This document shows positions 1 to 7,034 of a stretch of DNA of 10,584 bases, piece by piece. The notes under the pieces are model-generated. The model ran no database searches, had not been told where the DNA came from, and saw nothing but the letters and a program-made list of their open reading frames with translations. The DNA is from Rhodocyclaceae bacterium UBA2250 (GTDB lineage Bacteria; Pseudomonadota; Gammaproteobacteria; Burkholderiales; Rhodocyclaceae), in contig DDXW01000042.1 of the NCBI GenBank assembly GCA_002347285.1, positions 1 to 10,584 on the forward strand, given 5' to 3'. The position numbers were made by a program, and so were the translations under genes. Positions within the stretch are counted from its first letter, which is position 1. Each line of letters starts with the position of its first letter.

Positions 1-392
<392 letters not shown>

Positions 393-400
<8 letters not shown>

Positions 401-833
401 ACTGAGAAGCCGCGCCGTCAAGCTCCTCGCCCGACGCGAACACACCCGCGCCGAACTCGCGAGAAAGCTTGCGCCGCTCGGCACTCCGGAAGAAATCGAC
501 GCCGTGCTCAACGAACTTGCCAGAACCGGCCTGCAATCGGACGCGCGCTTCGCGGCAAGCTACCTCCGCAGCCAGGCCGCGCGCCTCGGGACGGCGCGTC
601 TGCGCCAGACGCTGTGCAGCAAGGGCATCGACGCCGAACTGGTCGAGGCGCAGGTCGCCGACCTGTCCGCCGAACTGCCCGACGAGCTGGAACGTGCCCG
701 TGCGGTGTGGCGGAAGAAATTCGCCGCGCCGCCGGCCGATGCGCGCGAATGGGCGAAGCAGGCGCGTTTCCTCCAGGGGCGCGGCTTTTCCGCCGAACTG
801 ATCCGCCGGCTGCTCAAGGAGCACGACGCATGA
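393..833 (+). CDS. recX: Regulatory protein RecX
   Basis: RecX binds RecA filaments and inhibits their extension and ATPase activity, so it acts as a brake on recombination and SOS signalling. The 146-residue protein has the size and make-up of the family: all-helical, built of tandem three-helix repeats, with the typical N-terminal pattern of AVKLLARREHTRAELARKL and a DARFAASYLRSQA stretch around residues 50-63. The start is a GTG at 393 overlapping the recA stop. No Shine-Dalgarno sequence is visible, so translation probably depends on ribosomes arriving from recA. Its stop TGA overlaps the ATG of lptB (ATGA, 830-833). The position directly behind recA is the standard one and supports the call. 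The unusual part is what follows, an LPS-export gene rather than alaS or another DNA-metabolism gene. Confidence 0.95.
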
Positions 834-1564
834 CCACGCTCGCCGTTCACAACCTGTTCAAGAAATATCGCGCGCGCACCGTCGTCAAGGACGTCAGCCT
901 GCATGTCGACGGCGGCGAGGTGGTCGGCCTGCTCGGCCCCAACGGCGCGGGCAAGACCACCTGCTTCTACATGATCGTCGGCCTGATCGCCGCGGACGGC
1001 GGCGAGATCGTCATCGCCGACGGGGGAACGGAATCCCGCATCACGCACATGCCGATCCACAAGCGCGCGCGGCTCGGGCTGTCCTACCTGCCGCAGGAAA
1101 ACTCGGTGTTCCGCAAGCTCACGGTGCAGGAGAACATCCGCGCGGTGCTCGAGCTGCAGGATTACGATGCGCCGACGCTCGAAACCCGCCTCGACGAACT
1201 GCTCGAGGAGCTGCACATCACCCACCTGCGCGACCAGAAGGCGGCGGCGCTGTCCGGCGGCGAGCGCCGCCGCGTCGAGATCGCGCGCGCGCTGGCGACC
1301 AGCCCGCGCTTCATCCTCCTCGACGAACCGTTCGCCGGCGTCGACCCGATCGCCGTGCTCGACATCCAGAAAATCATCCGCTTTCTCAAGGAGCGCGGGA
1401 TCGGCGTGCTGATCACCGACCACAACGTGCGCGAAACCCTCGGCATCTGCGACCGCGCCACCATCATCAACGCAGGCGAGGTCCTCGCGGCTGGACATCC
1501 GGCCGAGATCATCGATAATGAGAATGTGCGCCGGGTTTATCTCGGCGAGCACTTCCGGATGTAA
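830..1564 (+). CDS. lptB: LPS export ABC transporter ATP-binding protein LptB
   Basis: LptB is the cytoplasmic ATPase of the LptB2FGC complex, which extracts lipopolysaccharide from the inner membrane and pushes it across the LptA bridge to the outer membrane. The 244-residue protein (E. coli 241) shows Walker A GPNGAGKT at residues 36-43, the Q-loop near YLPQE (86-90), signature LSGGE at 141-145, Walker B FILLDEP with catalytic Glu166, and the switch His198 in TDHNVRET. YLPQ..SVFRKLTV and VRRVYLGEHFRM at the C-terminus are diagnostic of LptB rather than a generic ABC ATPase. About four extra residues lie between the first beta strands (around 64-69) relative to E. coli. The ATG at 830 overlaps the recX stop and has AAGGAG at 816-821. 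lptA, lptC and the kds genes usually sit just upstream, but here recA-recX does. rpoN follows, as is usual. Confidence 0.96.
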   Translation: MTTLAVHNLFKKYRARTVVKDVSLHVDGGEVVGLLGPNGAGKTTCFYMIVGLIAADGGEIVIADGGTESRITHMPIHKRARLGLSYLPQENSVFRKLTVQENIRAVLELQDYDAPTLETRLDELLEELHITHLRDQKAAALSGGERRRVEIARALATSPRFILLDEPFAGVDPIAVLDIQKIIRFLKERGIGVLITDHNVRETLGICDRATIINAGEVLAAGHPAEIIDNENVRRVYLGEHFRM

Positions 1565-1568
1565 TGAA

Positions 1569-3011
1569 TTGAAGCAGTCGCTCCAGCTCAGGCTTTCGCA
1601 GCACCTCGCGCTGACGCCGCAGTTGCAGCAGTCGATCCGGCTCCTGCAGCTGTCCTCGCTGGAGCTCAATCAGGAAATCGAACAGGCCCTGCAGGAAAAC
1701 CCGCTGCTCGAACGCGAAGAGCCGGGCGAAACGGCCGTCTATGCCGGTGCGGAGGATGCCCTCAGCCGTACCCGCGGCGAAGAGCCCGGCGCCGTTGCCG
1801 AGCCTGCGGAGGCCCCGGCGGAATGGGGCACGGACGGGATGGAGTGGCCGACAGCGGGCAGCGCCAAGGGGCCCCGCGATCCGAACGACGAAAGCGACGT
1901 CGATGCCGGCGAGCTTCAGGCGGCGGCGATCAGTCTGCAGGACCACCTGATCGGGCAGCTCGCCCTGAGCCAGCTTTCGGGTGCGGAGCGCCTGCGCGCC
2001 GCCTTCCTGATCGAGGCGCTCGACGACGACGGCTACCTGGCCCAGACGCTCGAGGAGCTCGCCGAAGTCCTGCCGGCCGAACTGGTCGGCGAACCCGACG
2101 AAGTGCTCGAGGATCTGCAGATCGCCCTCAGGCATGTGCAAAGCCTCGACCCGCCCGGCGTCGGCGCGCGCAACCCGCGCGAATGCCTGCTGCTGCAGCT
2201 CGCCAACCTCCCCGCCACGCCGGCCGGCGAGTTGGCGCGCCGCATCGTCGGCGAGCATCTCGAACAGTTGGCGAATCGCGACTACGCGCGCATCAAGAAG
2301 GCACTGGGATGCGGCGACGAGGCGTTGCGCGATGCGCAGGCGCTGATCAAGTCGCTCAACCCGCGGCCGGGCGCCCAGTTCACGCCGCTCGACACGCGCT
2401 ACGTCGTGCCGGACGTGACCGTCAGGAAAGTGCGTGGCGCATGGACCGTGCAACTCAATCAGGAAGCCATGCCGCGCCTGCGCATCAACCGGCTCTACGC
2501 CGACCTGCTGCGGCGCCAGCGCAGCGGCGGCAATCTGGCCGGCCAGTTGCAGGAAGCCAAGTGGCTGATCAAGAACGTGCAGCAACGCTTCGACACGATC
2601 GCCCGCGTCTCGCAGGCGATCGTCGATCGCCAGCGCGCCTTCTTCGACCACGGCGAGGTGGCGATGCGCCCGCTGACGCTGCGCGAGATCGCCGAAACCG
2701 TCGACCTGCACGAATCGACCATCTCGCGCGTGACAACGCAGAAGTATCTCGCCAGTCCGCGCGGCGTCTTCGAACTCAAATATTTCTTTGGCAGCCACGT
2801 CGCCACCGATTCCGGCGGCGCGGCATCATCCACCGCGATCCGGGCGCTGATCAAGCAGCTGGTGGGCGCCGAGGACGGCCACAAGCCGCTCTCCGACGCC
2901 CGCATCGCGGAAATCCTCGGCGAGCAGGGAATCGTGGTCGCGCGGCGCACCGTCGCCAAGTACCGCGAATCCATGAACATTCCGCCGGTCAATCTTCGCA
3001 AAACACTCTGA
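1569..3011 (+). CDS. rpoN: RNA polymerase sigma-54 factor RpoN
   Basis: RpoN directs RNA polymerase to -24/-12 promoters and needs AAA+ activators. It serves nitrogen, motility and many other regulons. From the TTG at 1569 the protein is 480 residues (E. coli 477). Region I (about 1-50) is glutamine/leucine rich with QHLALTPQLQQSIRLLQL and ends in ENPLLE. Region II (about 51-120) is acidic and low-complexity. The core-binding region follows, then a helix-turn-helix around 369-394 (LREIAETVDLHESTISRV), and the RpoN box ARRTVAKYRE at 458-467, which reads the -24 element. I chose TTG because it gives the family's usual MKQSLQLRLSQ beginning five bases after the lptB stop. An in-frame ATG at 1518 would add 17 residues of lptB-overlapping sequence with no family match. 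No Shine-Dalgarno is seen before the TTG, so coupling to lptB is likely. Confidence 0.96.
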   Translation: MKQSLQLRLSQHLALTPQLQQSIRLLQLSSLELNQEIEQALQENPLLEREEPGETAVYAGAEDALSRTRGEEPGAVAEPAEAPAEWGTDGMEWPTAGSAKGPRDPNDESDVDAGELQAAAISLQDHLIGQLALSQLSGAERLRAAFLIEALDDDGYLAQTLEELAEVLPAELVGEPDEVLEDLQIALRHVQSLDPPGVGARNPRECLLLQLANLPATPAGELARRIVGEHLEQLANRDYARIKKALGCGDEALRDAQALIKSLNPRPGAQFTPLDTRYVVPDVTVRKVRGAWTVQLNQEAMPRLRINRLYADLLRRQRSGGNLAGQLQEAKWLIKNVQQRFDTIARVSQAIVDRQRAFFDHGEVAMRPLTLREIAETVDLHESTISRVTTQKYLASPRGVFELKYFFGSHVATDSGGAASSTAIRALIKQLVGAEDGHKPLSDARIAEILGEQGIVVARRTVAKYRESMNIPPVNLRKTL

Positions 3012-3024
3012 AAGAGGAGAGATC

Positions 3025-3339
3025 ATGAACCTCAATATCACTGGACACCATGTCGAAGTCACTCCCGCCCTGCGCGATTACGTTCAAGGCAAGGTGGACA
3101 AGGTCATCCGCCATTTCGATCATGTCACCAGCGTCCATGTGATCCTCTCGGTCGAAAAGCTGGTGCAGAAGGCCGAAATCACCCTGCACGTCAAGGGCAA
3201 GGACATCTTCGCCGACGCGAGCGACGCCGACCTCTACGCCGCGATCGACCTGCTGATCGACAAGCTCGACCGCCAGGTGATGAAGTACAAGGGCAAGCAC
3301 CACGATCACGGCCACGACCGGCCGCAGGCGGAAAGCTGA
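3025..3339 (+). CDS. hpf: Ribosome hibernation promoting factor (short HPF)
   Basis: HPF binds the decoding channel of the 30S subunit in starved or stationary cells and promotes inactive ribosome dimers. The 104-residue protein consists of the single N-terminal RNA-binding domain only (short form), starting MNLNITGHHVEVTPALRDYV and containing the conserved KVDKVIRHFD and KGKDIFADASDADLYAAIDLLIDKLDRQ segments. Basic patches typical of the family are present. The tail after residue 90 is histidine rich (KGKHHDHGHD), as often seen in proteobacterial forms. The start is well supported by AGGAG about seven bases before the ATG. It lies 13 bp behind rpoN, the standard place (the yhbH locus). The strong ribosome site, unlike those of recX or hprK, suggests it is made in higher amounts than its operon partners. 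Confidence 0.96.
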   Translation: MNLNITGHHVEVTPALRDYVQGKVDKVIRHFDHVTSVHVILSVEKLVQKAEITLHVKGKDIFADASDADLYAAIDLLIDKLDRQVMKYKGKHHDHGHDRPQAES

Positions 3340-3376
3340 GGCGCAGAAGCGTACCGGCCGCACTGATCGCACCCGT

Positions 3377-3404
3377 TTGCACGCGGCGAGGGGAGGGGTA
3401 TACT
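3377..3404 (+). promoter_or_regulatory. Predicted sigma-70 promoter for ptsN-hprK
   Basis: TTGCAC (3377-3382) and TATACT (3399-3404) are separated by 16 bp, a close match to TTGACA/TATAAT in an otherwise very GC-rich stretch. Transcription would begin near 3411, leaving a leader of about 60 nt before the ptsN ATG. The -10 box sits in the loop of a perfect inverted repeat (3385-3393 with 3409-3417). This would give ptsN and hprK their own transcript in addition to read-through from rpoN-hpf. It is predicted from sequence only. Confidence 0.5.
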
Positions 3405-3434
3405 TCGGCCCCTCGCCACGGAGAACCCCTCCCC
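3385..3434. repeat. Nested GC-rich inverted repeats with two alternative pairings
   Basis: GGCGAGGGG (3385-3393) pairs perfectly with CCCCTCGCC (3409-3417), leaving a 15-base loop that contains the -10 box. The overlapping GGGGAGGGG (3390-3398) pairs perfectly with CCCCTCCCC (3426-3434). The two stems share bases and cannot form together. No T-run follows either, so neither is a classical intrinsic terminator. The element may be an operator at the DNA level. In RNA reading through from hpf it may act as a processing or attenuation structure. RNA started at about 3411 would lack the G-rich arm. Confidence 0.6.
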
Positions 3435-3472
3435 CGGCGTTTTCCCAAGGTGCCTGGGCGATCCCCACCACG

Positions 3473-3934
3473 ATGAACCTGATAGCCAAACTTCTGACCG
3501 TCGACAATATCGTCGTCGGACTGGACGCGAGCAGCAAGAAGCGCGTCTTCGAGCAGGCCGGCCTGCTCTTCGAGAACCGTTACGGTATCGCCCGCAGCAG
3601 CATCTACGATGCGCTGTTCGCCCGCGAAAAAATGGGCTCGACCGGGCTGGGGCTCGGCATCGCGATTCCGCACGGCCGCATCAAGGGCCTCAAGGAGGCG
3701 CACGGCGCCTTTTTCCGCCTGGCTGTGCCGGTGCAGTTCGATGCGCCCGACGGCCAGCCCGTCGACCTGGTCTTCGTCCTGCTGGTGCCGGAAGCCGCCA
3801 GCGAACACCATCTGCAGATGCTCTCCGAGTTGGCGCAGATGTTCAGCGACAAGGGCTTCCGCGAGCAACTGTCCGCCGCGCCCGATGCCGCGGCGGCGCT
3901 CGCGCTCTTCAGCCAGTGGCAGTCGGCCAGCTGA
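3473..3934 (+). CDS. ptsN: PTS IIA-like nitrogen regulatory protein PtsN (EIIA-Ntr)
   Basis: EIIA-Ntr is the last phosphoryl acceptor of the nitrogen phosphotransferase chain (PtsP-PtsO-PtsN). It regulates potassium transport, nitrogen metabolism and storage functions by protein contacts rather than by transporting sugar. The 153-residue protein (E. coli 163) has the PTS EIIA type-2 fold signature, with GLGLGIAIPHGRI at 58-70 and the phosphorylated histidine being His67. Its N-terminus LIAKLLTVDNIVVGLDASSKKRVFEQAG is characteristic of PtsN. The ATG at 3473 is preferred to an in-frame TTG at 3377, because an extension from there would cross the promoter and repeats and encode proline-rich residues unlike the family. 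No good Shine-Dalgarno is seen. It overlaps hprK by 19 bp. Confidence 0.95.
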   Translation: MNLIAKLLTVDNIVVGLDASSKKRVFEQAGLLFENRYGIARSSIYDALFAREKMGSTGLGLGIAIPHGRIKGLKEAHGAFFRLAVPVQFDAPDGQPVDLVFVLLVPEAASEHHLQMLSELAQMFSDKGFREQLSAAPDAAAALALFSQWQSAS

Positions 3935-4869
3935 TCGTCGCCCAGCTGTTCGAGAAATACCGCGAACGGCTGCACCTCACCTGGGTCGGCGGCACCCTCA
4001 ACCGGCCGATCGCCGTCAATCGCGACGACGTCTCGCCCGCCGACCTGATCGGCCACCTCAACCTGATCCACCCCGATCGCATCCAGGTGCTCGGCTCACC
4101 CGAGATCCTCTGGTACAAGCGCCACAGCAAGAACGGGGACAGCAAGGCCAAGCACCATTTCGCCCAGATCATGGAAGCGCATCCGCCGGCGATCATCGTC
4201 GCCGACGGCTGCGATGTGCTCGAGGAGATCCGCATCGCCTGCGAGGTCGCCGACACCCCGCTGTTCACCACCCCGCTGCCGACGGCGCAGGTCATCGATT
4301 CCCTGCGCATCTATGTCTCGCGCCAGTTGGCGGATACCGTCACGCTGCACGGCGTGTTCATGGACGTCCTCGGCATCGGCGTGCTGATCACCGGCGACTC
4401 CGGCGTCGGCAAGAGCGAGCTCGGTCTCGAACTGATCACGCGCGGTCACGGCCTCGTCGCCGACGACGTCGTCGAGGTCTCGCGCGTTTCTCCCGACGTG
4501 CTCGAAGGACGCTGCCCAGAGCTGCTCAAGGACTTCATCGAGGTGCGCGGGCTGGGCCTGCTCAACATCCGCACCGTGTTCGGCGAGACGGCCTGCCGGC
4601 GCAAGATGCGGCTGAAGCTGATCGTGCACCTGCAGAAGCCGAACGTCGGCCCCTCGGAACTGGCCCGCCTGCCGCTCGATGCGCTGACCGAGAACGTGCT
4701 CGGCGTGCCGGTCCGCAAGGTGGTGCTGCCGGTCGCCGCCGGTCGCAACCTTGCGGTGTTGCTCGAAGCGGCGGTGCGCTCGACCATCCTGCTGCTGCGC
4801 GGCATCGACAGCATGGAGGAATTCCTCCAGCGCCAGCAGCACGCGCTCGAGCAGGACCGGCGCGATTGA
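3916..4869 (+). CDS. hprK: HPr kinase/phosphorylase
   Basis: HprK phosphorylates and dephosphorylates a seryl residue on HPr-type proteins. In Proteobacteria it is tied to the incomplete, regulatory PTS rather than to sugar catabolite repression as in Firmicutes. The 317-residue protein has the N-terminal domain with RLHLTWVGG at about 18-26, Walker A GDSGVGKS at 160-167, and the HprK signature IEVRGLGLLNIRTVFG at 208-223. His145 in the LHG motif is the conserved residue near the active site. The start is GTG at 3916, inside the last codons of ptsN, with no visible ribosome site, so coupled translation from ptsN is likely. In most betaproteobacteria rapZ follows hprK. Here the next gene is an unrelated DUF971/ubiE cluster behind a 90-bp gap. 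Confidence 0.96.
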   Translation: MAVGQLIVAQLFEKYRERLHLTWVGGTLNRPIAVNRDDVSPADLIGHLNLIHPDRIQVLGSPEILWYKRHSKNGDSKAKHHFAQIMEAHPPAIIVADGCDVLEEIRIACEVADTPLFTTPLPTAQVIDSLRIYVSRQLADTVTLHGVFMDVLGIGVLITGDSGVGKSELGLELITRGHGLVADDVVEVSRVSPDVLEGRCPELLKDFIEVRGLGLLNIRTVFGETACRRKMRLKLIVHLQKPNVGPSELARLPLDALTENVLGVPVRKVVLPVAAGRNLAVLLEAAVRSTILLLRGIDSMEEFLQRQQHALEQDRRD

Positions 4870-4873
4870 GGCG

Positions 4874-4891
4874 CGCCTGTGCCGGCAGGCG
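4874..4891 (+). terminator. Weak hairpin after hprK, possible transcript end
   Basis: CGCCTG (4874-4879) and CAGGCG (4886-4891) form a 6-bp stem with a 6-base loop five bases after the hprK stop. No T-run follows, so it is not a canonical intrinsic terminator. It could stabilise the 3' end or mark a Rho-dependent end before the next promoter. Confidence 0.25.
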
Positions 4892-4904
4892 ACCGGCCTT
4901 GCGC

Positions 4905-4936
4905 TATGATAGTCGGCCCCATATGTAGAAGCCGAC
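4905..4936 (+). promoter_or_regulatory. Possible -10 box and inverted repeat upstream of the DUF971-ubiE cluster
   Basis: TATGAT (4905-4910) is a fair -10 hexamer 50 bp before the DUF971 start codon. No convincing -35 lies at the right distance. Directly after it, GTCGGC (4912-4917) and GCCGAC (4931-4936) form a 6-bp inverted repeat around the predicted transcription start, with CATATG in the spacer. A promoter is expected here because the gap and hairpin follow hprK, but the match is modest. Confidence 0.35.
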
Positions 4937-4959
4937 GCAATTCCGAGGTTTGCACGATC

Positions 4960-5385
4960 ATGGCCGGACTCGACAAGAACACCCCCATTCCCACCGAAAT
5001 CAAGCTCCACCAGAAATCCCGCGAGATGGAACTGACCTTCTCCGACGGCAGCAATTTCCGCCTCTCCTACGAATACCTGCGCGTCTTCTCGCCCTCCGCC
5101 GAGGTGCGCGGCCACGGCCCCGGCCAGGAAACACTGCAGACCGGCAAGCGCAACGTCGAGATCGCCGAGGTCGAGCCGGTCGGCAACTATGCGATCAAGC
5201 CGGTGTTTTCCGACGGCCACGACAGCGGAATCTATTCCTGGGACCTGCTCTACTCGCTGGGGAAGAATCACGACGAATTCTGGGCGGACTACCTGGCGCG
5301 CCTCGAGGCGGCCGGGGCGAACCGCGACGTGGACACCTCCACGCTGCCGCCGAAATCGGGTGGCAGCTGCGGAATGAAGCACTGA
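4960..5385 (+). CDS. DUF971 family protein (gamma-butyrobetaine hydroxylase-like N-terminal domain)
   Basis: This 141-residue protein matches the DUF971 / GBBH-like_N family, in which the domain stands alone in Proteobacteria and lacks the catalytic dioxygenase part found in carnitine-synthesis enzymes. Visible family features are PTEIKLHQKSREMELTFSDG near the start, LSYEYLRVFSPSAEVRGHG at 36-53, GKRNVEI at 62-68, and NYAIKPVFSDGHDSGIYSWDLLY at 76-98. The tail ends in a glycine-rich SGGSCGMKH with a single cysteine. The biochemical function is not known. Related domains are found in Fe-S and dioxygenase contexts, which is only a hint. The start at 4960 is chosen for family length, with GAGG at 4945-4948 as a rather distant ribosome site. 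Its stop shares one base with the ubiE start (TGATG), so it is closely coupled to quinone synthesis. Confidence 0.9.
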   Translation: MAGLDKNTPIPTEIKLHQKSREMELTFSDGSNFRLSYEYLRVFSPSAEVRGHGPGQETLQTGKRNVEIAEVEPVGNYAIKPVFSDGHDSGIYSWDLLYSLGKNHDEFWADYLARLEAAGANRDVDTSTLPPKSGGSCGMKH

Positions 5386-6116
5386 TGGCGGACACTCACT
5401 TCGGCTTCGAGACCGTTCCCGAGAGCGAAAAGGCCAAACGGGTACGCGGCGTCTTTTCCTCGGTCGCCGACAAGTACGACCTGATGAACGACCTGATGTC
5501 GGCCGGGCTGCACCGGCTGTGGAAGGCGTTCACGATCCAGGTCGCGGGAGCGCGCACGGGGGAGCGGGTGCTCGACATCGCCGGCGGCACCGGCGACCTC
5601 GCCTCCGCCTTCCGCAAGCAGGTCGGGCCGACCGGCGAAGTCTGGCTCACCGACATCAACAACGCGATGCTGACGCGCGGGCGCGACCGCCTGCTCGACG
5701 AGGGCCGGCTCGGCCCGGTGGCGCAGTGCGATGCCGAGAAGCTGCCGTTTCCGGACGATCATTTCGACATCGTCACGGTCGCCTTCGGACTGCGCAACAT
5801 GACGCACAAGGACAAGGCGCTCGCGGAGATGCGCCGCGTGCTGCGACCGGGCGGCCGGCTGCTGGTGCTCGAGTTCTCGAAGGTCTGGGAACCCCTGTCC
5901 CCCGCCTACGATTTCTATTCCTTCAAGGTGCTGCCCTGGCTGGGCAGTAAGGTCGTCGATGACCCGGACAGCTACCGCTACCTCGCCGAATCGATCCGCA
6001 TGCACCCCGACCAGGAAACCTTGAAAGGCATGATGGAACAAGCCGGCCTCGGCCGGGTCGACTATTTCAACATGACTGCCGGTGTCGTTGCGCTGCATCG
6101 TGGTTACAAGATCTGA
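5385..6116 (+). CDS. ubiE: Ubiquinone/menaquinone C-methyltransferase UbiE
   Basis: UbiE is the SAM-dependent C-methyltransferase of ubiquinone synthesis (2-methoxy-6-polyprenyl-benzoquinol methylation) and, where menaquinone is made, of demethylmenaquinone. The 243-residue protein (E. coli 251) carries the family motif VFSSVADKYDLMNDLMSAGLHRLWK at about 23-47, the SAM-binding motif I LDIAGGTGD at 63-71, the acidic end of strand 2 at LTDIN (88-92), DAEKLPFPDDHFD at 116-128, and the second UbiE signature RVLRPGGRLLVLEFSK at 151-166. The C-terminus NMTAGVVALHRGYKI is typical. The ATG overlaps the upstream stop by one base. Downstream are a Tim44-like gene and ubiJ, so this is the ubiE-ubiJ locus known from E. 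coli with an extra gene inserted. Confidence 0.97.
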   Translation: MADTHFGFETVPESEKAKRVRGVFSSVADKYDLMNDLMSAGLHRLWKAFTIQVAGARTGERVLDIAGGTGDLASAFRKQVGPTGEVWLTDINNAMLTRGRDRLLDEGRLGPVAQCDAEKLPFPDDHFDIVTVAFGLRNMTHKDKALAEMRRVLRPGGRLLVLEFSKVWEPLSPAYDFYSFKVLPWLGSKVVDDPDSYRYLAESIRMHPDQETLKGMMEQAGLGRVDYFNMTAGVVALHRGYKI

Positions 6117-6133
6117 AGAGGAGACAGAGAGAC

Positions 6134-7024
6134 ATGAAAAGAATGCTGATCACCCTTTCCGTCGCCGTGGCCTTCATCGGCTTCGGCTTCCAGTCCGGCG
6201 ACGTCGAAGCCAAGCGCCTCGGCGGGGGCTCGTCCTTCGGCATGCAACGCAACGCCCCGGCATCGACGCAGCAGGCCGTGCCTCCCAGGCCCGCCACACC
6301 GGCCCAGCAGGCCGCGCCGGCACAAGCGACCAACCCGGCCACGGCCGCCGCTCCTGCTGCTGCCGCACAGGCCGGCAAGCGCAGCTGGCTCGGCCCGATC
6401 GCCGGCCTCGCGGCAGGCATCGGTCTCGCCGCGCTGCTGTCCCATTTCGGCCTCGGCGAGGAAATGGCCAGTCTGCTGATGATCGCGCTGCTCGTCTTTG
6501 CCGCCATCTTCGTCTTCCGTCTGCTGTTCCGGCGTGCCGCGCCGCAGGGCGGCATGCAGTACGCCGGCGCCGGCAATACCGGCAGCGTCCAGCCGATGCC
6601 ATTCGAGGCCATGAAACTCGGCGCTGGCGAAGCGGCGCCGGCAGGCCCGATTCCCGCCGGCTTCGATGCCGATGGCTTCCTGCGTCAGGCCAAGCTGAAT
6701 TTCGTGCGCCTGCAGGCCGCCAACGACCGCGGCGACATGGACGACCTGAAGAGTTTCACGACGCCCGAGGTCTTCGCCGAACTCAAGATGCAGTTCCAGG
6801 AGCGCGGCCGCGCCGCGCAGCAGACGGACGTGGTTCAGCTCGACGCCGCGCTGCTCGAGATCGCCACCGAGGGCGGCCAGCACGTCGCCAGCGTGCGCTT
6901 CTCGGGCCTGCTGCGCGAGGAGGCCGCTGCCGCACCGGCCGCCTTCGACGAAATCTGGCACCTGACCAAGCCGGTGGATGGCGGCTTCGGCTGGCGCGTC
7001 GCCGGCATCCAGCAGATCGCCTGA
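6134..7024 (+). CDS. Tim44-like domain membrane protein
   Basis: The 296-residue protein is predicted to be in the inner membrane or periplasm. It begins with a signal-like segment (MKRMLITLSVAVAFIGFGF, possible cleavage after VEA at about 26), followed by the KRLGGGSSFGMQR motif common in these proteins. An Ala/Pro/Gln-rich low-complexity linker spans about 41-80. One or two hydrophobic helices lie at about 85-104 and 112-132. The C-terminal domain (about 175-296, starting FDADGFLRQAKLNFVRLQAANDRGDMDDLKSF and ending EIWHLTKPVDGGFGWRVAGIQQI) fits the Tim44-like/MRPL45 NTF2-type fold. Tim44 anchors the mitochondrial import motor, but the role of the bacterial proteins is not established. It has a good ribosome site (AGGAGA) and lies between ubiE and ubiJ, a position that suggests a link to quinone synthesis or envelope assembly. 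That link is inferred from context only. Confidence 0.88.
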   Translation: MKRMLITLSVAVAFIGFGFQSGDVEAKRLGGGSSFGMQRNAPASTQQAVPPRPATPAQQAAPAQATNPATAAAPAAAAQAGKRSWLGPIAGLAAGIGLAALLSHFGLGEEMASLLMIALLVFAAIFVFRLLFRRAAPQGGMQYAGAGNTGSVQPMPFEAMKLGAGEAAPAGPIPAGFDADGFLRQAKLNFVRLQAANDRGDMDDLKSFTTPEVFAELKMQFQERGRAAQQTDVVQLDAALLEIATEGGQHVASVRFSGLLREEAAAAPAAFDEIWHLTKPVDGGFGWRVAGIQQIA

Positions 7025-7034
7025 TTTCCCCCGC

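Noticed and set aside
560..1669. Long open frame on the minus strand opposite recX-lptB
   Set aside because: It is a by-product of high GC content opposite two clear genes, and its translation has no recognisable family features. The same holds for long antisense frames over rpoN, hprK and ubiE.
3377..3472. In-frame N-terminal extension of ptsN from TTG 3377
   Set aside because: It crosses the promoter and inverted repeats, encodes a Pro/Arg-rich stretch unlike PtsN, and the family start MNLIAKLL is at 3473.
4887..4903. Possible sigma-54 (-24/-12) promoter before the DUF971 gene (AGGCGACCGGCCTTGCG)
   Set aside because: The distance between the GG and GC dinucleotides is one base too long and the -24 element otherwise matches poorly. 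The spacing rule for sigma-54 is strict.
6271..6375. Ala/Pro/Gln-rich stretch considered as a DNA repeat
   Set aside because: No regular repeat unit is present. It is an ordinary low-complexity linker in the Tim44-like protein.
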